Source of the DNA: Tigriopus japonicus | Lineage: Eukaryota > Arthropoda > Copepoda > Harpacticoida > Harpacticidae | Assembly: GCA_010645155.1 (NCBI GenBank) | Contig: CM021312.1 | Coordinates: 7,599,091 to 7,663,090, forward strand | Reading direction: 5' to 3' | Length of the DNA: 64,000 nucleotides | Shown here: positions 20,012 to 33,660 of the stretch, in pieces | How the letters are laid out: each line of letters starts with the position of its first letter | Position numbering within the stretch: the stretch's first letter is position 1 | Position numbers and translations under genes: made by a program | Notes under the pieces: generated by a model | Seen by the model: only the letters and a program-made list of their open reading frames with translations | The model's database searches: none | What the model was told of the DNA's origin: nothing

Positions 20012-23000
20012 TGTCAGCGTGTCAAGAATTTTCATGTTTTCAATATCCCTATTCTATCGAACATTTTATTTCTATTTGATTAAAAATCTTAGCGATGATA
20101 AAGCACCGATTTAGCTTTACAAGTGAAAAACTAAAATAAAGCAAAACTCGAACTTCCTTCCTTCCTCTTTTTGTCCGTCTTGAACCAAAAGTTGAAGCAG
20201 TAATCTATTTACACTTATTAGGAATCAGAACCAAATTGCCCAAAAAAGGCTAAAGAAAAATAAAGCAAAACAAGAAATACACTACGATTCTAAACACAGT
20301 TGTCTTGTTATTTTTCTCATCTGCATGGACGTTGTATATTTTCAAATATTTTATAATTATATATAGATTTTCAAATTTAAGATTAACACCATCATCGCAA
20401 TGAATATCAATTTAGGTTTAGTAGCCCTGGCCCTCATTTTTTATGGAACAGAATACATGACAATGATATGTTAGTGAGATCTCCGACGAGGGGCTTTTAA
20501 TCCTTGAAGAGTAAAGCAACGCATGGCTGTTGTGGTACGGGATAAGGGGACTGACTGACTGACTGGTGGTCTTTAGGTTCCTGAGTAAATCGGGTCATGA
20601 ATCACGATCCTGTCGTCATTGGTTCAGCCATCTGCCTCTACCGACCGTGAATTGAGGTGGCTTTCAAAGCAGCTCAAAATTTGTCAAAGAGGAAAGAATA
20701 GTTGATTCTTTATGTTGGCAATGAATAGTTGATGGGAGTTGGTAACACTGCTGGGCTCACCAATTGTACATACATACTACATACACCAACAGATCTTTCA
20801 GACAAACTCGGGTATCATCATGCAGAATTTTAATTCATTAATTTTCATTTGTATATATAAAATGTACCTTAGCTGATTGTTTGATTAAAGTTCATACAAT
20901 TGGCCGTTAACCATCACTCTTTAATCTGACCAAAAAGGCTCTAACATATTTCTCCACAAGAACATTGGGGCATGTGTAGAAAACTCAAATTCGATCAGTT
21001 CTTTAGATGCTTTTTTGTGAAACGTTGACCGATCTTGGAAACAAATACTTAACGAAAATCTAAAATGAATACGGGGGAAAGCTTTAAAGGTAAAAACTAA
21101 GAAGAAATGTAGCAGAATCCAACTAAGAAAACTGAGGTTGTTCAATAACGAATAACAATTTACAATTCCTTGCCCAACTTTGCTTGCTGGCACTACGTTG
21201 GGTTTTTCGACGAATGCTTTAGGGAGTTGGCTGACAGACAGAGAGGAAGAAAAGGGTTTGAACTTATCACTAAAGTGTAGAGACTAACTTAGAAGTAGTG
21301 TGGCAGTCTGTGGTAAAGAATAGTCAGCATAGACCACCTCGACTGATGTGAGGCTCGTCACAACGCATGTTAACTACCCCCAAATATGCACGGTAAGAAC
21401 TTTCAGGGAAGGAAAGGAGCGAATAGGGAGACGACGAAGATCTGAGTCATTATTTGCACTTCTTTCCCTGTCAAGTCATCATCATTGCCGTACCCACCAT
21501 CTTCCACAACGTCATTGTCAAACCTTCTTGCCTTCACAATGTAGAAAGCAAATGTGATCTTTTCCTGTACTGACCCCCAATTCTCGAGTTAGGCAAGTCG
21601 AAACGAGTACTATTCCTGTCTCTAGTGGCTTCTAAACTGCATTCAAAGCTAATCTATGCTGCTTTCAAGCATCAACCAAATCCCGTAGGCATTTAGAAGT
21701 TTGGTCTCATTCATAGTGATTTCATACACTCTGAGATTGGAGTATGTTGTGAATAAGGGAAGCCATTGGTCGTCAGATCATTTGATATCCCACTGTGAAG
21801 GGATGGGCTTTTGGTGTCGAGTCTTTTCATTTGGCACTCGCCGACTGATTCGTTCTTCGTGGGAGCCAAGAACCGACCCCGGACTTCATCATGTTTTCGA
21901 GCTCGCGACGGAACATTGAGGATGTTTATGATAATAGTGATGATAAGGAAGGTTGGTAGGTCTCAATGGTCTTTCACCCAAAGTGGTTGCCCATTTTGTC
22001 CGGCGGAGGATGATGAGAAAAGGACATTTGAGACCCTTGGAGTCGACTTTGTTTATTCGAGTTGCCTCTCACCGTGGTTAAGTGGATGCAAATAAAAGAA
22101 TGTTGACTTTGGCGTTTACGACAGGGCCCTGCAACGAAGGCAGCCAACTAGTTTGATGTGGGTGGTCAACTGAGGGAGGACGGGTGGAGTAACGCGGCCA
22201 TATCCGCTTGAGTTACTCGGAGTGGGATGGAATTTGATTCCTGCTTGTACATAGAAAAATACCCCCGTCACTCATTCGTCGTCTAGAATGTCCCATTAAC
22301 CAGAAAGGATCCCCGGTTCCAAAGTAGAATCCTAATTGACTCTCTAATATGATCCCTAGCATAAAAAGTTAACGTATTCTCACCGTTAATATTGACGCAA
22401 CTGGAAAGTACAATCTTTGTCAAATTCATTCTTTCATTCAGGAAGGTCTTTTAAGAATTAGAAAATTGTCATTTTTGAGCCCACATATGGTTGTACATTG
22501 GCTGAGTGGAATGGCAAATATCATAATTAGTCATGTTTGTTTCAAAATGGCCTTCTGATTCGTGAGAATCCTTGTTCAAACACTTTGTAAGTTTATGCAA
22601 ATTCATTCGCATGCTCTTTCCAACCATTTTTAGGAGGGAAAAGGGATTTTTTGGTTTCAATGAAGCCACTAACGTCAAATACAATAATTGTATTTGTTCT
22701 AGGCATACATAACGCTTGTTCACTTGGATTAGAAAGCAAACACGACTTAGTTCAATCACAGTTGAAAAAGGTCCCATTTCCATTGTTGAATTTAGGCCTC
22801 AATCAAGCGAACCATGTGTTTTCACTTAGTGGTCCCGTCAAAGATTTCGCGAAACCATCGCCATTTTTCCTTTTGATTCGTCGGCGGGGAGAAGCGGGAA
22901 CGCACAAGCTCTTTCCAAACGGCTTTTCACCGCCTCATCTCCCGCTTGCGGGAAAACGGCAGTCTGCATTCGCAGATTGCGGAGAGGCGACCGAATGAGA

Positions 23001-26000
23001 AGGGAAAAGAGAAGTGAAGTCTTCTATGAGAATAAATTTCTGTCGCCAATAGAGATGCATTGATTCGACAAACTACAAGGACATGACTAAGACAAAGAGT
23101 TTTCACAGGTTCGAGACGTCCAAAAACCGTTTTTCTAGGCCTCAATGCAATCAATCAATTAGTTTTCTTGGGAGACTTGATGTAGCCCAATGTTCTTTGT
23201 TTACTCTGTGCTACTATATAATGGCAAAGAGCAACTATTATTAATGAAGTCAATAGTGTTGGTGTGAAAAGTGCCATGTTCAAACAAACTGTGTTTGTAG
23301 ATAGATTTTTATTGAAGTTTGCATTGGTTTTGAGTCAATATTTGTAGGATATTCATGACGAGAGAGGCCCAGCCGGCTCAACTTGTGACCCCCTCGTCTC
23401 GACAGTTGAAACCCGTGCCATTCTAAATTTGTGCCACTTAGTCTTTGCTCCTTTCTCAAACACTGTCACCGTGGTTTTATGAACTAAATAAAGTCCACGC
23501 TCACCATTGACTTGAATATAGGTTTTTCTGTCTGTCGGGAACTTTAGGTGGTCCTCCAGCTCACTTGTTAAAGTTAAAATATGCGTCTGCTACACATGAT
23601 TCCATGCCAATGGAGGAGATTCGACGTTGAACGAGTATCCAAATCGGCTGAACGTTGATGGATGAGCAGACGTGTCCTCATCCATTTACCAGATTGGTGG
23701 CTTTTATCTCCCTAAAACACTCCGAAGAGCAATTTGATCTTAAATTATGAAAAACATTTTCCATCATGAACATCCTGGGCTCGTCTCAAACAAAACCAGC
23801 CTTCAAGCCTAGTTTTTTGAATGAACCATATTTATAAAAAAGCATTCAGCGCCCCAAAAAATTGGACTAGGGGAGTAACGAGAATGGAAATCAGAAAAAT
23901 GCGATTCGGAAAGGCTGGAAACGCTCCACTTATCCATATGGCAAATACAGTCCTTTTCATTTACTGCCATTTTAGCAGAAACTGAAAATTATTTTCTTAA
24001 TGATGAATCTTAAACCGTCCATTCATACACCAAACTCGAGTGAACTAGATCATGGAGACCTAGATTTTGTCTGACCTTACTAAAGTGACTCTCTTGAGAT
24101 GTTTTCCAACTAAATCTCTATGCTCTGTACTTTTTCATGGATTATTCATGACCAATGCGGTGATCTGTAATTTATGTAATTTACTTTACGACACATGCAC
24201 TTTCAAGGGGCACAAGGGTGAGCCATTTGGGCGTATTACTTTGATCGGCTAAACGAATCGTAAAGAAAAGTAGGCTATTTAGTAATGACCTTGAATTAGG
24301 TCCTTCTTTCAAGCAATCTAGTGCATTTAAACCAAGTAAGAGCTTTGCCATCTCAACTATTGAGATAAATACGAAGCTTTGTTGGGCTTATTTGTGCCCA
24401 CCGTTCGATTCTCTTCTTAATGGTTCAATGATGTGCCCCTTTTGTATGAAGCAACTTTAGGTACTTTTTGATGAGCTTCATAAGAAAGAGATGTGGAGCC
24501 ATCTAAGATGGAATTTGAAAAATCACCTTTGTTTCGAGAGGAGTGTCAAACTGTATTTGGAACATTGCATCGTGTATTAAAGAACAAATTGTTGTGTACG
24601 TGATTTGGTGCCGTAAATGGCTTATGCCAAGTCGATTTCTGAATGCCCCCAAGCCAGTAATAGTCCCTGATCCCTTGGGAGAAGCAAAATAACGGTCCCT
24701 GGAGCATTTTCTCTCCCCTTTAGATGATGTATATCCAAAATTGCGTGTCTCTGGCTTTTTTACTGCCTAAATGTGCTGCTTATAGCTCCGTGAAGGCCAA
24801 TGGGTTGGCTCTTGTAGTTGAGAGCCCTCTTTTGTTGCTAACGTACAGAGCAGTCTTTCTTCCGAAGACCTATTGGAGAGAAACACAAAGCAACAAACAA
24901 GGGTTTCAATTCGCATTACATGTGAGGCAAAGCGTTAGACCTAACTGAAGAAATGGTCGATTATTTCACCGACTGGCCAATGAATGGACACTAAGACGGC
25001 TATGCAGGTCCAGAGCTCTACAAAAGATCCTTAGGGAATTGACAAGGTTTGCGTGACTCGTTCCAAAATAGCATAAAACCTTCAAGGCGAAAAACTAGAA
25101 GCGTTCCTTTCCCAGCACTCTTGTACATGGTCGACTCTTCATAAAGGGTAAAAAAATAGGGTTAATCCTCTTGGGATTTGAAGAAGTACGAAGCAAGTCC
25201 AGTGGTTTCAAGCGCTTGCTTTCACTTCAAACATAACTACATAGAACAAAAAAGTGTGGTCTCTTTATATTGTAATTTGGAAAAAAAACATATCGCTTAA
25301 TCTGTGCTAAAAACAGGATGTTGAGCATTTCGACGAACGGTTACAGACTAAAAATGACCTGTGGCGTGACAAGCCATTTCTGTCAAAGCATATTGAGTAC
25401 AAGTTTCTATCGATTTTTGCATTTTACTCTTCTTGCTTTGTTCCAGCTGGTGTTCCACATATTAGATACTTTTACAATAGTCTCGTGAGCATAAATGGAT
25501 TGGAGCATTTGCTCTAAACAGCAGATCTATTAGGAGGAGGTGAGGATGATGCAGAGGGCCATAACAGTGTCACCTCGTAATCCATCCATACCTCCTAAAC
25601 TCATGTTGAGGCAAGTGAACGGGACCACAGGCTCCAGGGGTGATCTATGACTGTTCTTATGCGAGTCTTGTGTCACAGTCTCTCACTCCCGTTCGTTGGA
25701 CCTTTCATTCAAAGTGAGCCGGTGCACGAGTTTCCAACTACATCGTTCTAGTTGGAGGTAAGAGGCAGCTTTCCACAGCCATGATGAGGAAAACCAGCTC
25801 CAGTTGCTCTGCTCTGGTCCTGAAATTGGCATTGATGATGATGACAAGCAAATAATGAGAAGTGCTTAGCCAGACTCACAAATCCCAAGCTGCTTGGGCG
25901 GTGCTCCATCCCAACAATGACGACTATATACAAATATTGTGGAGAAAGACGAGAGTTGCAGACTGCACCGAACTTGGTCTGAATATTGGAAAGACTACAA

Positions 26001-27100
26001 GCATCGATCCGACAAACTTAATGCATTATTGCGCTCTTAAAATGAAGCCCATGAACGAACCCGAAAATTTCAACAACGAGAAAACGAGTTTCTACACATG
26101 TAGTTTGCCAACAACCAACACATTTCAATCTTACAGTCGCTTGTGTGTCTGTGTCGTTGTTCCATTAGCAGAAAGAGAAGCAAGCATGGTTGCTTGCGTC
26201 AACTTTCCCCTGATTGACACCTAGAGAATGGGACCTGCTCTCAAGGAGATGATCAAAGAAGGTCCTCAAAGTAAATTGAAATTCACATCTGCTTCGATGG
26301 AGCTCGCCTGTCGAGGAGAAACAGCCTCTGGTGATGATGCAAAAACGAGTGCCAATTTCGACCTCACTCAACTGGGATGTTCCTTGCTGTAAATACTGTG
26401 ATGGGGACCGTCTGGATGATGGTGTTGGTGTGAAGCGTGTTTGGTGTGTTCGATCGTTCTTTCGTCAAAGGGACCCGAGGCGACAAAACCTTGATGATTG
26501 TTCAGTTGGGGATTTTACTAATCAGAGCTAATCTCTAAGCACCACTACCAGCACCACCACACTGAATGTGGACAAAATGTGTTTGGAACGGTTTCATGAC
26601 CGAGGGATTTCCTCAATGTTTTGCTCTCACCATAACGCGTGGCATGGACTGCTTCCGTTTGAAAATCGACCGACACTTTGGTACCACAACGAAGGAAAAA
26701 ATTGCAATCGAAACTCGGTATTAAAAGGGATTGCATTCAAGGGGTTGCAGTAGATATTGCTCGTAATCTAGTAACCAGATTCAAGTGGAGAAAAATTGCC
26801 GTGAAATGATTGAACAATGATCTCTGTCTAATGGTTGTGGGCTCGACCGTTCAACCCTCGTTGGGTACACAAAAGCCACATGTCATTGACATTTTAAGTT
26901 TCAAAGACTAACGAAGTGACAAAAGGTGTGTCCGGCTAATAGCTTTTGTTCTTATGAATGGGCAAGTGCCATGGACAATTTTCTCAGAAAGGAAATAAGC
27001 GACCTGCCTTTGTTTGAATACCAAGCTGAAGACGAACAACGACTCCAACCAACGGCCCCAATTTCACCACCATAATATTGCTACTACTTTGACGACGATG

Positions 27101-27143
27101 ACAACAACAACAACAACAACAACAACAACAGCAACAACAACAA
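27101..27143 (+). repeat. CAA trinucleotide repeat
   Basis: About fourteen ACA/CAA units with one CAG interruption. Confidence 0.9.
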
Positions 27144-30100
27144 TGGCAACAGCCACAGTTCCCTTAATACCTCCCTATTTATTCCCTAATGCATTGATAA
27201 CGTTGCAGCGCGGGAATTTGACTCATAGAGTTAGTGAATTAAATGATCCCCAATAGCTCGTCCAAATAGACCTTGCCATAACTAGGGTGGAGTGTGGCGT
27301 GTCCTTAAGGAGAGAGCTTTTCATTCCGTCTTCTTATCTCGGGTGGGGCAAGACACCTGTCACTCAAAATGAATTGGAAATACTAGCACATACATTTAAA
27401 CTTGGGACATTCTCCTGCGTTTAGCAAACCACCAACTCTGATTAAACGATCTTGTTCAGGAAAGCACCTTCAAAAGTTCTACTTGGGAAAATTTATTAGG
27501 AACTAGAGCCACTATATTTTTATATGTCTAGTCTTCTAAAGTATTTTTGCAAACTAATTGTTTGTGACGGTCAGGTTAAATAGATGGCACGACTAGTCAA
27601 AGAATATAATGTCTTTTTAGAGGCTTAAGGTAATGATATTTAACTATCTTTTCCAAACATGGGGAATGAGGGCAAGTAAGCGAACCTCAGACATTTGATT
27701 GCAAAAAAGTTCCACTTCGATCTTAGCATTGGTCATGTCTGGATGTGTATGAGAATCACATTTTTTAGGGTTTATCTTTATGAGTCAAAAATTTCATGTT
27801 TTTGTACCATGTCATTTTTTTTTAGTTTTCAAAGCGAGAATTTATGAGACTCTGCGTGATAAGAGAGTTAACGGGACATCGTTTTAATTACAACAAAAGT
27901 TCAGTGTCACTTTTGGGACTGAGTAATAAAGAAATATCGGTCAGTGATATTCCGGTTTCGGTCTTAATACTCTTGAGCTCATTTTCAAATAATCAAATAA
28001 AATAAACTAACTAAACATTCCTTTTTCAACCTAGGTGTGGCCACTAGTAGGCGGCTGATTCTTGCAAAATAAACCAAGCTTCATTAAGCCTCCAAGAAAT
28101 TTGCAAATGAACACTTTTTGACCTGAAATCTTACAAGATAGAAATCGGCATCTCTACCCTTGAGAAACGCACAAGACGACAAATCGAGTTTCTCATATTT
28201 TATAGAACCTCAACTGAAAATTATTTTGACCAATCTACAACGTATATTAATGTCTTCAAATTTAGAAAATTCAACAAACCCAAAGCGCTTAAATGTCTAT
28301 AGAGCAGAGGTTGGCAATCGGTGGGCACGGATCCACATGTAGGCCCAAGGGTGGTCGTTAGTGGGCTAAGGAGCTGTGGGGAAAGTCCAAAAACAGTGGG
28401 CCCGAGAGCATTCATTGTGCTGTGCTCGTGGGCTCAGAATTTTTTGAGGGTAGATTTGTGGGCCCATGAATCTACCGAGATCAGCTTGGACGCAGACTAT
28501 ACAAAGTCAATTTGGTGGGCCTTGAAACAAAAGCTGTTGCCCATCCCAGCCTAGAGTAAGCTTCAAAATTCATCATCGTTTTTATTTCAATGCCCTGGTG
28601 ATGGCCAAATTATTAAATTTTTATTTCAAAATATACCCTGGAGCACTTGAAGCCAAGCATAATTCAATTTAAAAATTCAACAGGAACCTAAGATCAAATT
28701 GAATGGTGAAGAAACATTGTCTTCCCCTGTAAAAGGACTCGGGGACTCATTCCATCTTGACTTGAGAGTTGTCAGCATAATAAAGAACTTGAGTCAAAAA
28801 TGACGGTGCGGTTTCAAAACTCGTTAAAATGTCGAATTGCTTGAAACTTTTTCCTCCGAACATGAACATTTTCTCAAACATGAGATGATTTTTTTCTTAA
28901 CATTGCAATTCCACCCCTTAATTAGAGGTCTTCGAATGTTTTTATTAGAACCAATGCAATTTACTGTGGTTCTTTGTTTCAAAACGGTCTTCACATGGAA
29001 CCATATAGCATGGCATGTGTACGAAAAGTGAATAAGTGCAACAGGGCAATGTTGTAGTTGAAACCTTGGGCTGCTCGTTGGTAATGATTCTCGACGCAGA
29101 TTGCTATCATATATTTGTTTTTCTGGAAGTGTGAATTGGTGATTGAGGTTGAAGATCCTCAATGGTAGGTGGCTCCAAGCCAAACTCAGTCAGCACTTGG
29201 GTGTCAATCAGAGCCCACTTTTGCTCCCTCCTCTGTCATTCACTCACCTCAGAATGATCCATATAACACCAGCTCATTTGTACCTATTGTGCGAGAAGCG
29301 ACCGGCCACCTAGACTTCAAAACCTGAAAGACATCAAGTACGTCATGATTTCGACCATTCAGCACTGAATGGACGAACAACGGCGTTAGAGAAGGAGACA
29401 AAACTTAAGTTTAAATTATCCCACATGATTATCAAACAGATTTTAGATGAGACTGTGATTAGTTTGGTTTGCACCCGTCATTGTGGGTGAAACTCTTGTC
29501 CGACTTTAAGAAATTTGTAATTGATTTCATTCGATGATATCACCTGAACAAAAGAAGAATGGCTTTAACGCAAGGATTGTCTTTGTTCAGTGGAAATACT
29601 CAGGAATGTGTCGACGGTGAATGAAACAGTGAATGAGTTGTCTGCTCAATGCGAATACCAACAACAGAGAGACCCTTTGCATTTTTGAGGAACGAAACGA
29701 AGTGGGAGGATGAATAAGGTGTGCTAATGGTCAGCAGCACGTCCGCGTCAAAAGCCAGAGGAAAAAAGTGAATGCTGAGGACTTTGTTGGAGGCAATTTG
29801 AGGCTCCCTCTCTACCTGTGCCACCATCATCACGTCACTGGCATCATCGTAGTCTGCTCTTCAGTGTGCGAAGTACCTTCACTCCCTCCACAAAAACAGA
29901 TCGCTACACGTACTAGTAAGGACTTTGGAGGTGTGAGGCTTGGAGGAATGCTCAAATTGTTCTTCTCTTGTCATTTGAGTGCTAACCAGGTTTGGAGAGC
30001 CATTCTTCTGATGATTTTGAGGCACTAGAGTACTATATGGAACAGGGGTAAATTGTCGGTCGCGTAATCTCCTAAAAGGATTTGTCAAAATCCATCCGAT

Positions 30101-31912
30101 TTGTGACATGTGCGCGTTCAAAAAAGGCAAAGAAACCTCATGAGTTGAGACAAGTTTAGACAAGTGGCTAGTTTGTTAGTCAAGACGAACTTTAATCACT
30201 CTATTCTTACCTCTGAATTTAAGCAATTATTTTGAATGACGTAACGTCACTAACACAAGTGATAAAACACTCTTTACTTTGAGGTCCCTTGTAATCAGTT
30301 CGTGTTCATACCTTTTTTGGAGAACTGAATGAACCAATGATTTATTGCAAGGTTAAGAAACATTCAGAGATTATGTGTCAATATTGAACGAACAAAAACA
30401 TAATATTGATCAAGAACCGCTAATAACTGATTTCTGTTCACTCTTCACGTACTAAAATATTAAAGCCTTTTTGCATTGATTATTTTTTCATTCATTTTCA
30501 TTCGTACTTTGACCACTTTCTTCCCTATGGAATTGTTCCCCCAAATTTGAAGACTATCACTGGGAGCCAAAAAATAAAATTTTAACTAAAAATTCAAATT
30601 CTTAAGTATCTAAGCTCTTTTGAGCAGTTTTAACTATTTCATGATTTCGAGCGATTTTTCAACTATTTTAGTGAATAGTTTTCTCTTTTCAACTTTTTTG
30701 AAATTTTTAAACTATTTTCTATTTTCTACATGAACTTCAGGCAGATATTTTTTTCAAAATCATCAGTTTGAATATTTCTAAATTTGCACTTGAATTCTTA
30801 CCATTTTCTGTTTTAAATACAATAATCTCAGAGAAGAGGCTATTTTTTAAAAATATGCATTCCTTCACAAAAATCCTTTAACTGAGCACCATATGATTCA
30901 ATTTTAACAAAAAAAAATAATGTTAGGGGACATGAAACCCTTACTTTTCAACAATTCAACCAACCACATTAACTTCTCCTCGATTATTTCGGCACTTTTC
31001 AACTACTTTGCCAAGCTTTTCTTCAAAAAGCTAGAAAGTTAATTTTTTGCCGTTTTCACCCACTAAAAATCCGGACCCTACTATCATCACTAAAGCCGTA
31101 AAGAAATTGTAAAACGTGTCATTTGCACTTTTTACTACTTTTTACTAAAATGACGAAAAAAAATTAAAATTAAATTTGACAAAATGGACTTAAATTAAAC
31201 CTGAAATGTGTTTTCTACTTGCTTTTTTCGGTTTAAGTGACATGAAATCTTTGGGAATTTGTTTTTTTTATATATAACTGTAGCGTTTTTCGGCTTTTTC
31301 AGGTCAAAAATGGACCATTCAAACTCAAATAACTCAGCTGCTGTTGATAAATGTAATTTTATTTAATTTGAATTCAAAAAGTAACTAAATGGTCTCTAAA
31401 TATGGATTAAATAGTTAATCAAAAATGTTATAATTTATAGGTTTTTAGGTATTTGACTTTTTACCTGGACCACAAACTTATATGACACAATAAAAGTAAA
31501 GTTGTTCCCCATCGAATTTTGCGTCCATGTTAATGGACGAAAATGCCATGATGTCTTTGGGTATTTTGATCCAAACCGAAAAAGCCATTCAGACCACCGT
31601 GCCATATATATGTTCGAATGCTAATGTGGTTTCAATCGACTCTCTGATAATAGTTTGATCTTCCAGTTCATCAAGAGGTTTTTCATCATTTTTGTACGTG
31701 AATTATGTATCTGAGGAAACATTGGACAAAATAGGGATCGCCCTTTTCTAGACCAGCCGGTAACATTCTCAAGTGGTTTGCATAATTGTGAGCACTTGCG
31801 AACATACTCGTACGTACAAAAAGAAAAAGGTCTTGTTTCGCACCAAAGAGAATGCTCTTGTGCTAAATACATCAAAACACTTCAAAATTCCCTATTATGG
31901 CACCACCCTTGT

Positions 31913-32028
31913 NNNNNNNNNNNNNNNNNNNNNNNNNNNNNNNNNNNNNNNNNNNNNNNNNNNNNNNNNNNNNNNNNNNNNNNNNNNNNNNNNNNNNNNN
32001 NNNNNNNNNNNNNNNNNNNNNNNNNNNN
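31913..32028. other. Assembly gap
   Basis: 116 consecutive Ns. Frames that run through it are meaningless. Confidence 1.
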
Positions 32029-33636
32029 ATTGGATAAGTAGAAATATTATACAATCTGAAAATGTTTTTTTCTTCCTGCTTAGGGAGCGTTGATTTTGAA
32101 GCGGAGAAATCAACTCTATGCACCAAAAAAAGAAAAATAGTAAATGTTAAGAGCTACTTTGGGTAAGTATTTCATCAACAATAGTGATATATTCAAACGA
32201 GTCATTGGCTCCAAATCATTGATCGGTCGGCTTTTCGTTCCTGTATATTTTATGTGGTCTTCGATTTTCTGTCATAACCTAGATGTTTGAAGTATTATGG
32301 TCTGAAAATAAGGGGAACGGACACTCTAGCTGTCCTGGAATGAGGGACTTGTGTTTACATTTCAGATTACTAAGATCTTCCACCGCATCCCCATGCTGCT
32401 ATGTACAATGGTACTCCAGGAAAAGTGTTCCGGATTCAGCTAAAGCCCCCAAGGGTTCTTCTCCTCTTGGGTCTCCTTCTCCGTTGCTTTTTCCTCGTCG
32501 TTTGTCGGCTTATCCCTAATAAGTGGAACAATTTGTGATGGTGGTGAAAGGAACTTTCATCAATGAGTTGGAATGATACGTTCATCTACATTCGTTGGGC
32601 ATATTTTAGTAATCGCTAAAATCTTGGGACGAGGAACAATTTGGAACGTGCCGTGCATTCAACTTGAATCCATTGAACAATCAAATGGTTGGGGAGGGTT
32701 CATTCTTAGTTGTATTTATATTGAAAATGATTCAAACTTTAATTCGAGCACAAACATGTGCTCAAGTGGAACATCAAGAAGAGTGCGAGTAAGAATTTGG
32801 CGTTCCAAGTTCCAAGTTCACAATGTCATGGCTGGTATTAGCGTTTAACCCTGTCCAATTACCGCTCACGCCTTCCCTAATGGAAATTGACTGCCTGTAG
32901 AACTTAATGATGAAAGATCGCATTTTAATAACAATGTCGACACACGCCAGGTTCTCTTTTCCACTTGATACGGACAAAACGGATCTCTCGATCCCGAAGA
33001 GTTCCAGCAACCCTCTCAACTAATAGGTGAGTACCAGAGGGTGGGTGGGTTAGTGAGTGAGTTGGTTATCGAGTTCGAGTATCGAACATTTACTTCGTGT
33101 TCGTTTATACTACATGGTTTGGTGTTTTGACTCGAGGTTAACGATTAGCCACGGTTTTTTGCCATGGTAGCTTTCTTTCCCTCGTGATCATGGGAAACTC
33201 CCAAGTCAGTCTCGTTCTGGTTGAGTGATCATATTCCAAGTCGAGCACGGTTCATGGGAGGAATATGGTTACAATATACAATGTGCACGGAGAATGGAGC
33301 TCTCTCAATTTTGGTCGAGTGGATCGGACGGAAAAGTTCAACTCGAAAATGGATGGTACTCCAATACAGCCCAGAACGGTCGGAATCGTGTCAACATTGA
33401 GCACAGTATTTCGATGTTTGAATACCCAACTTGTCTTCATGCACGTGTAAACTTATGCGTCTAAGCCCCTGGGAATGCCCGCAAGAAAAACAATTTTAAG
33501 GGGGTTCTGGCATGCAATCTCAACGATCCATTGCAAGTTCACACTACATAACTGAGATGAAGTTGGCATAAGTGTCATCTTTGTGCTACTGTTGTACTGT
33601 AGTGTGATCTTATTGTTGCCGTTTATTTGTCATTAC

Positions 33637-33660
33637 TAGGGACGGGCAAAAAGTGCAAAT
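33637..33660 (+). repeat. Single hAT-like terminus
   Basis: TAGGGACGGGCAAAAAGTGC matches the inverted end at 6743-6775 at most positions and carries the AAAAGTGCAAA word of the 1468-2349 element. No partner end or 8-bp duplication was found nearby. Confidence 0.35.

Noticed and set aside
28303..28560. Complete hAT element starting CAGAGGTTGGCAA
   Set aside because: No matching opposite end or 8-bp duplication found downstream.
31773..32126. Several open frames of 70-106 codons
   Set aside because: They span the N gap, so their openness is artificial.
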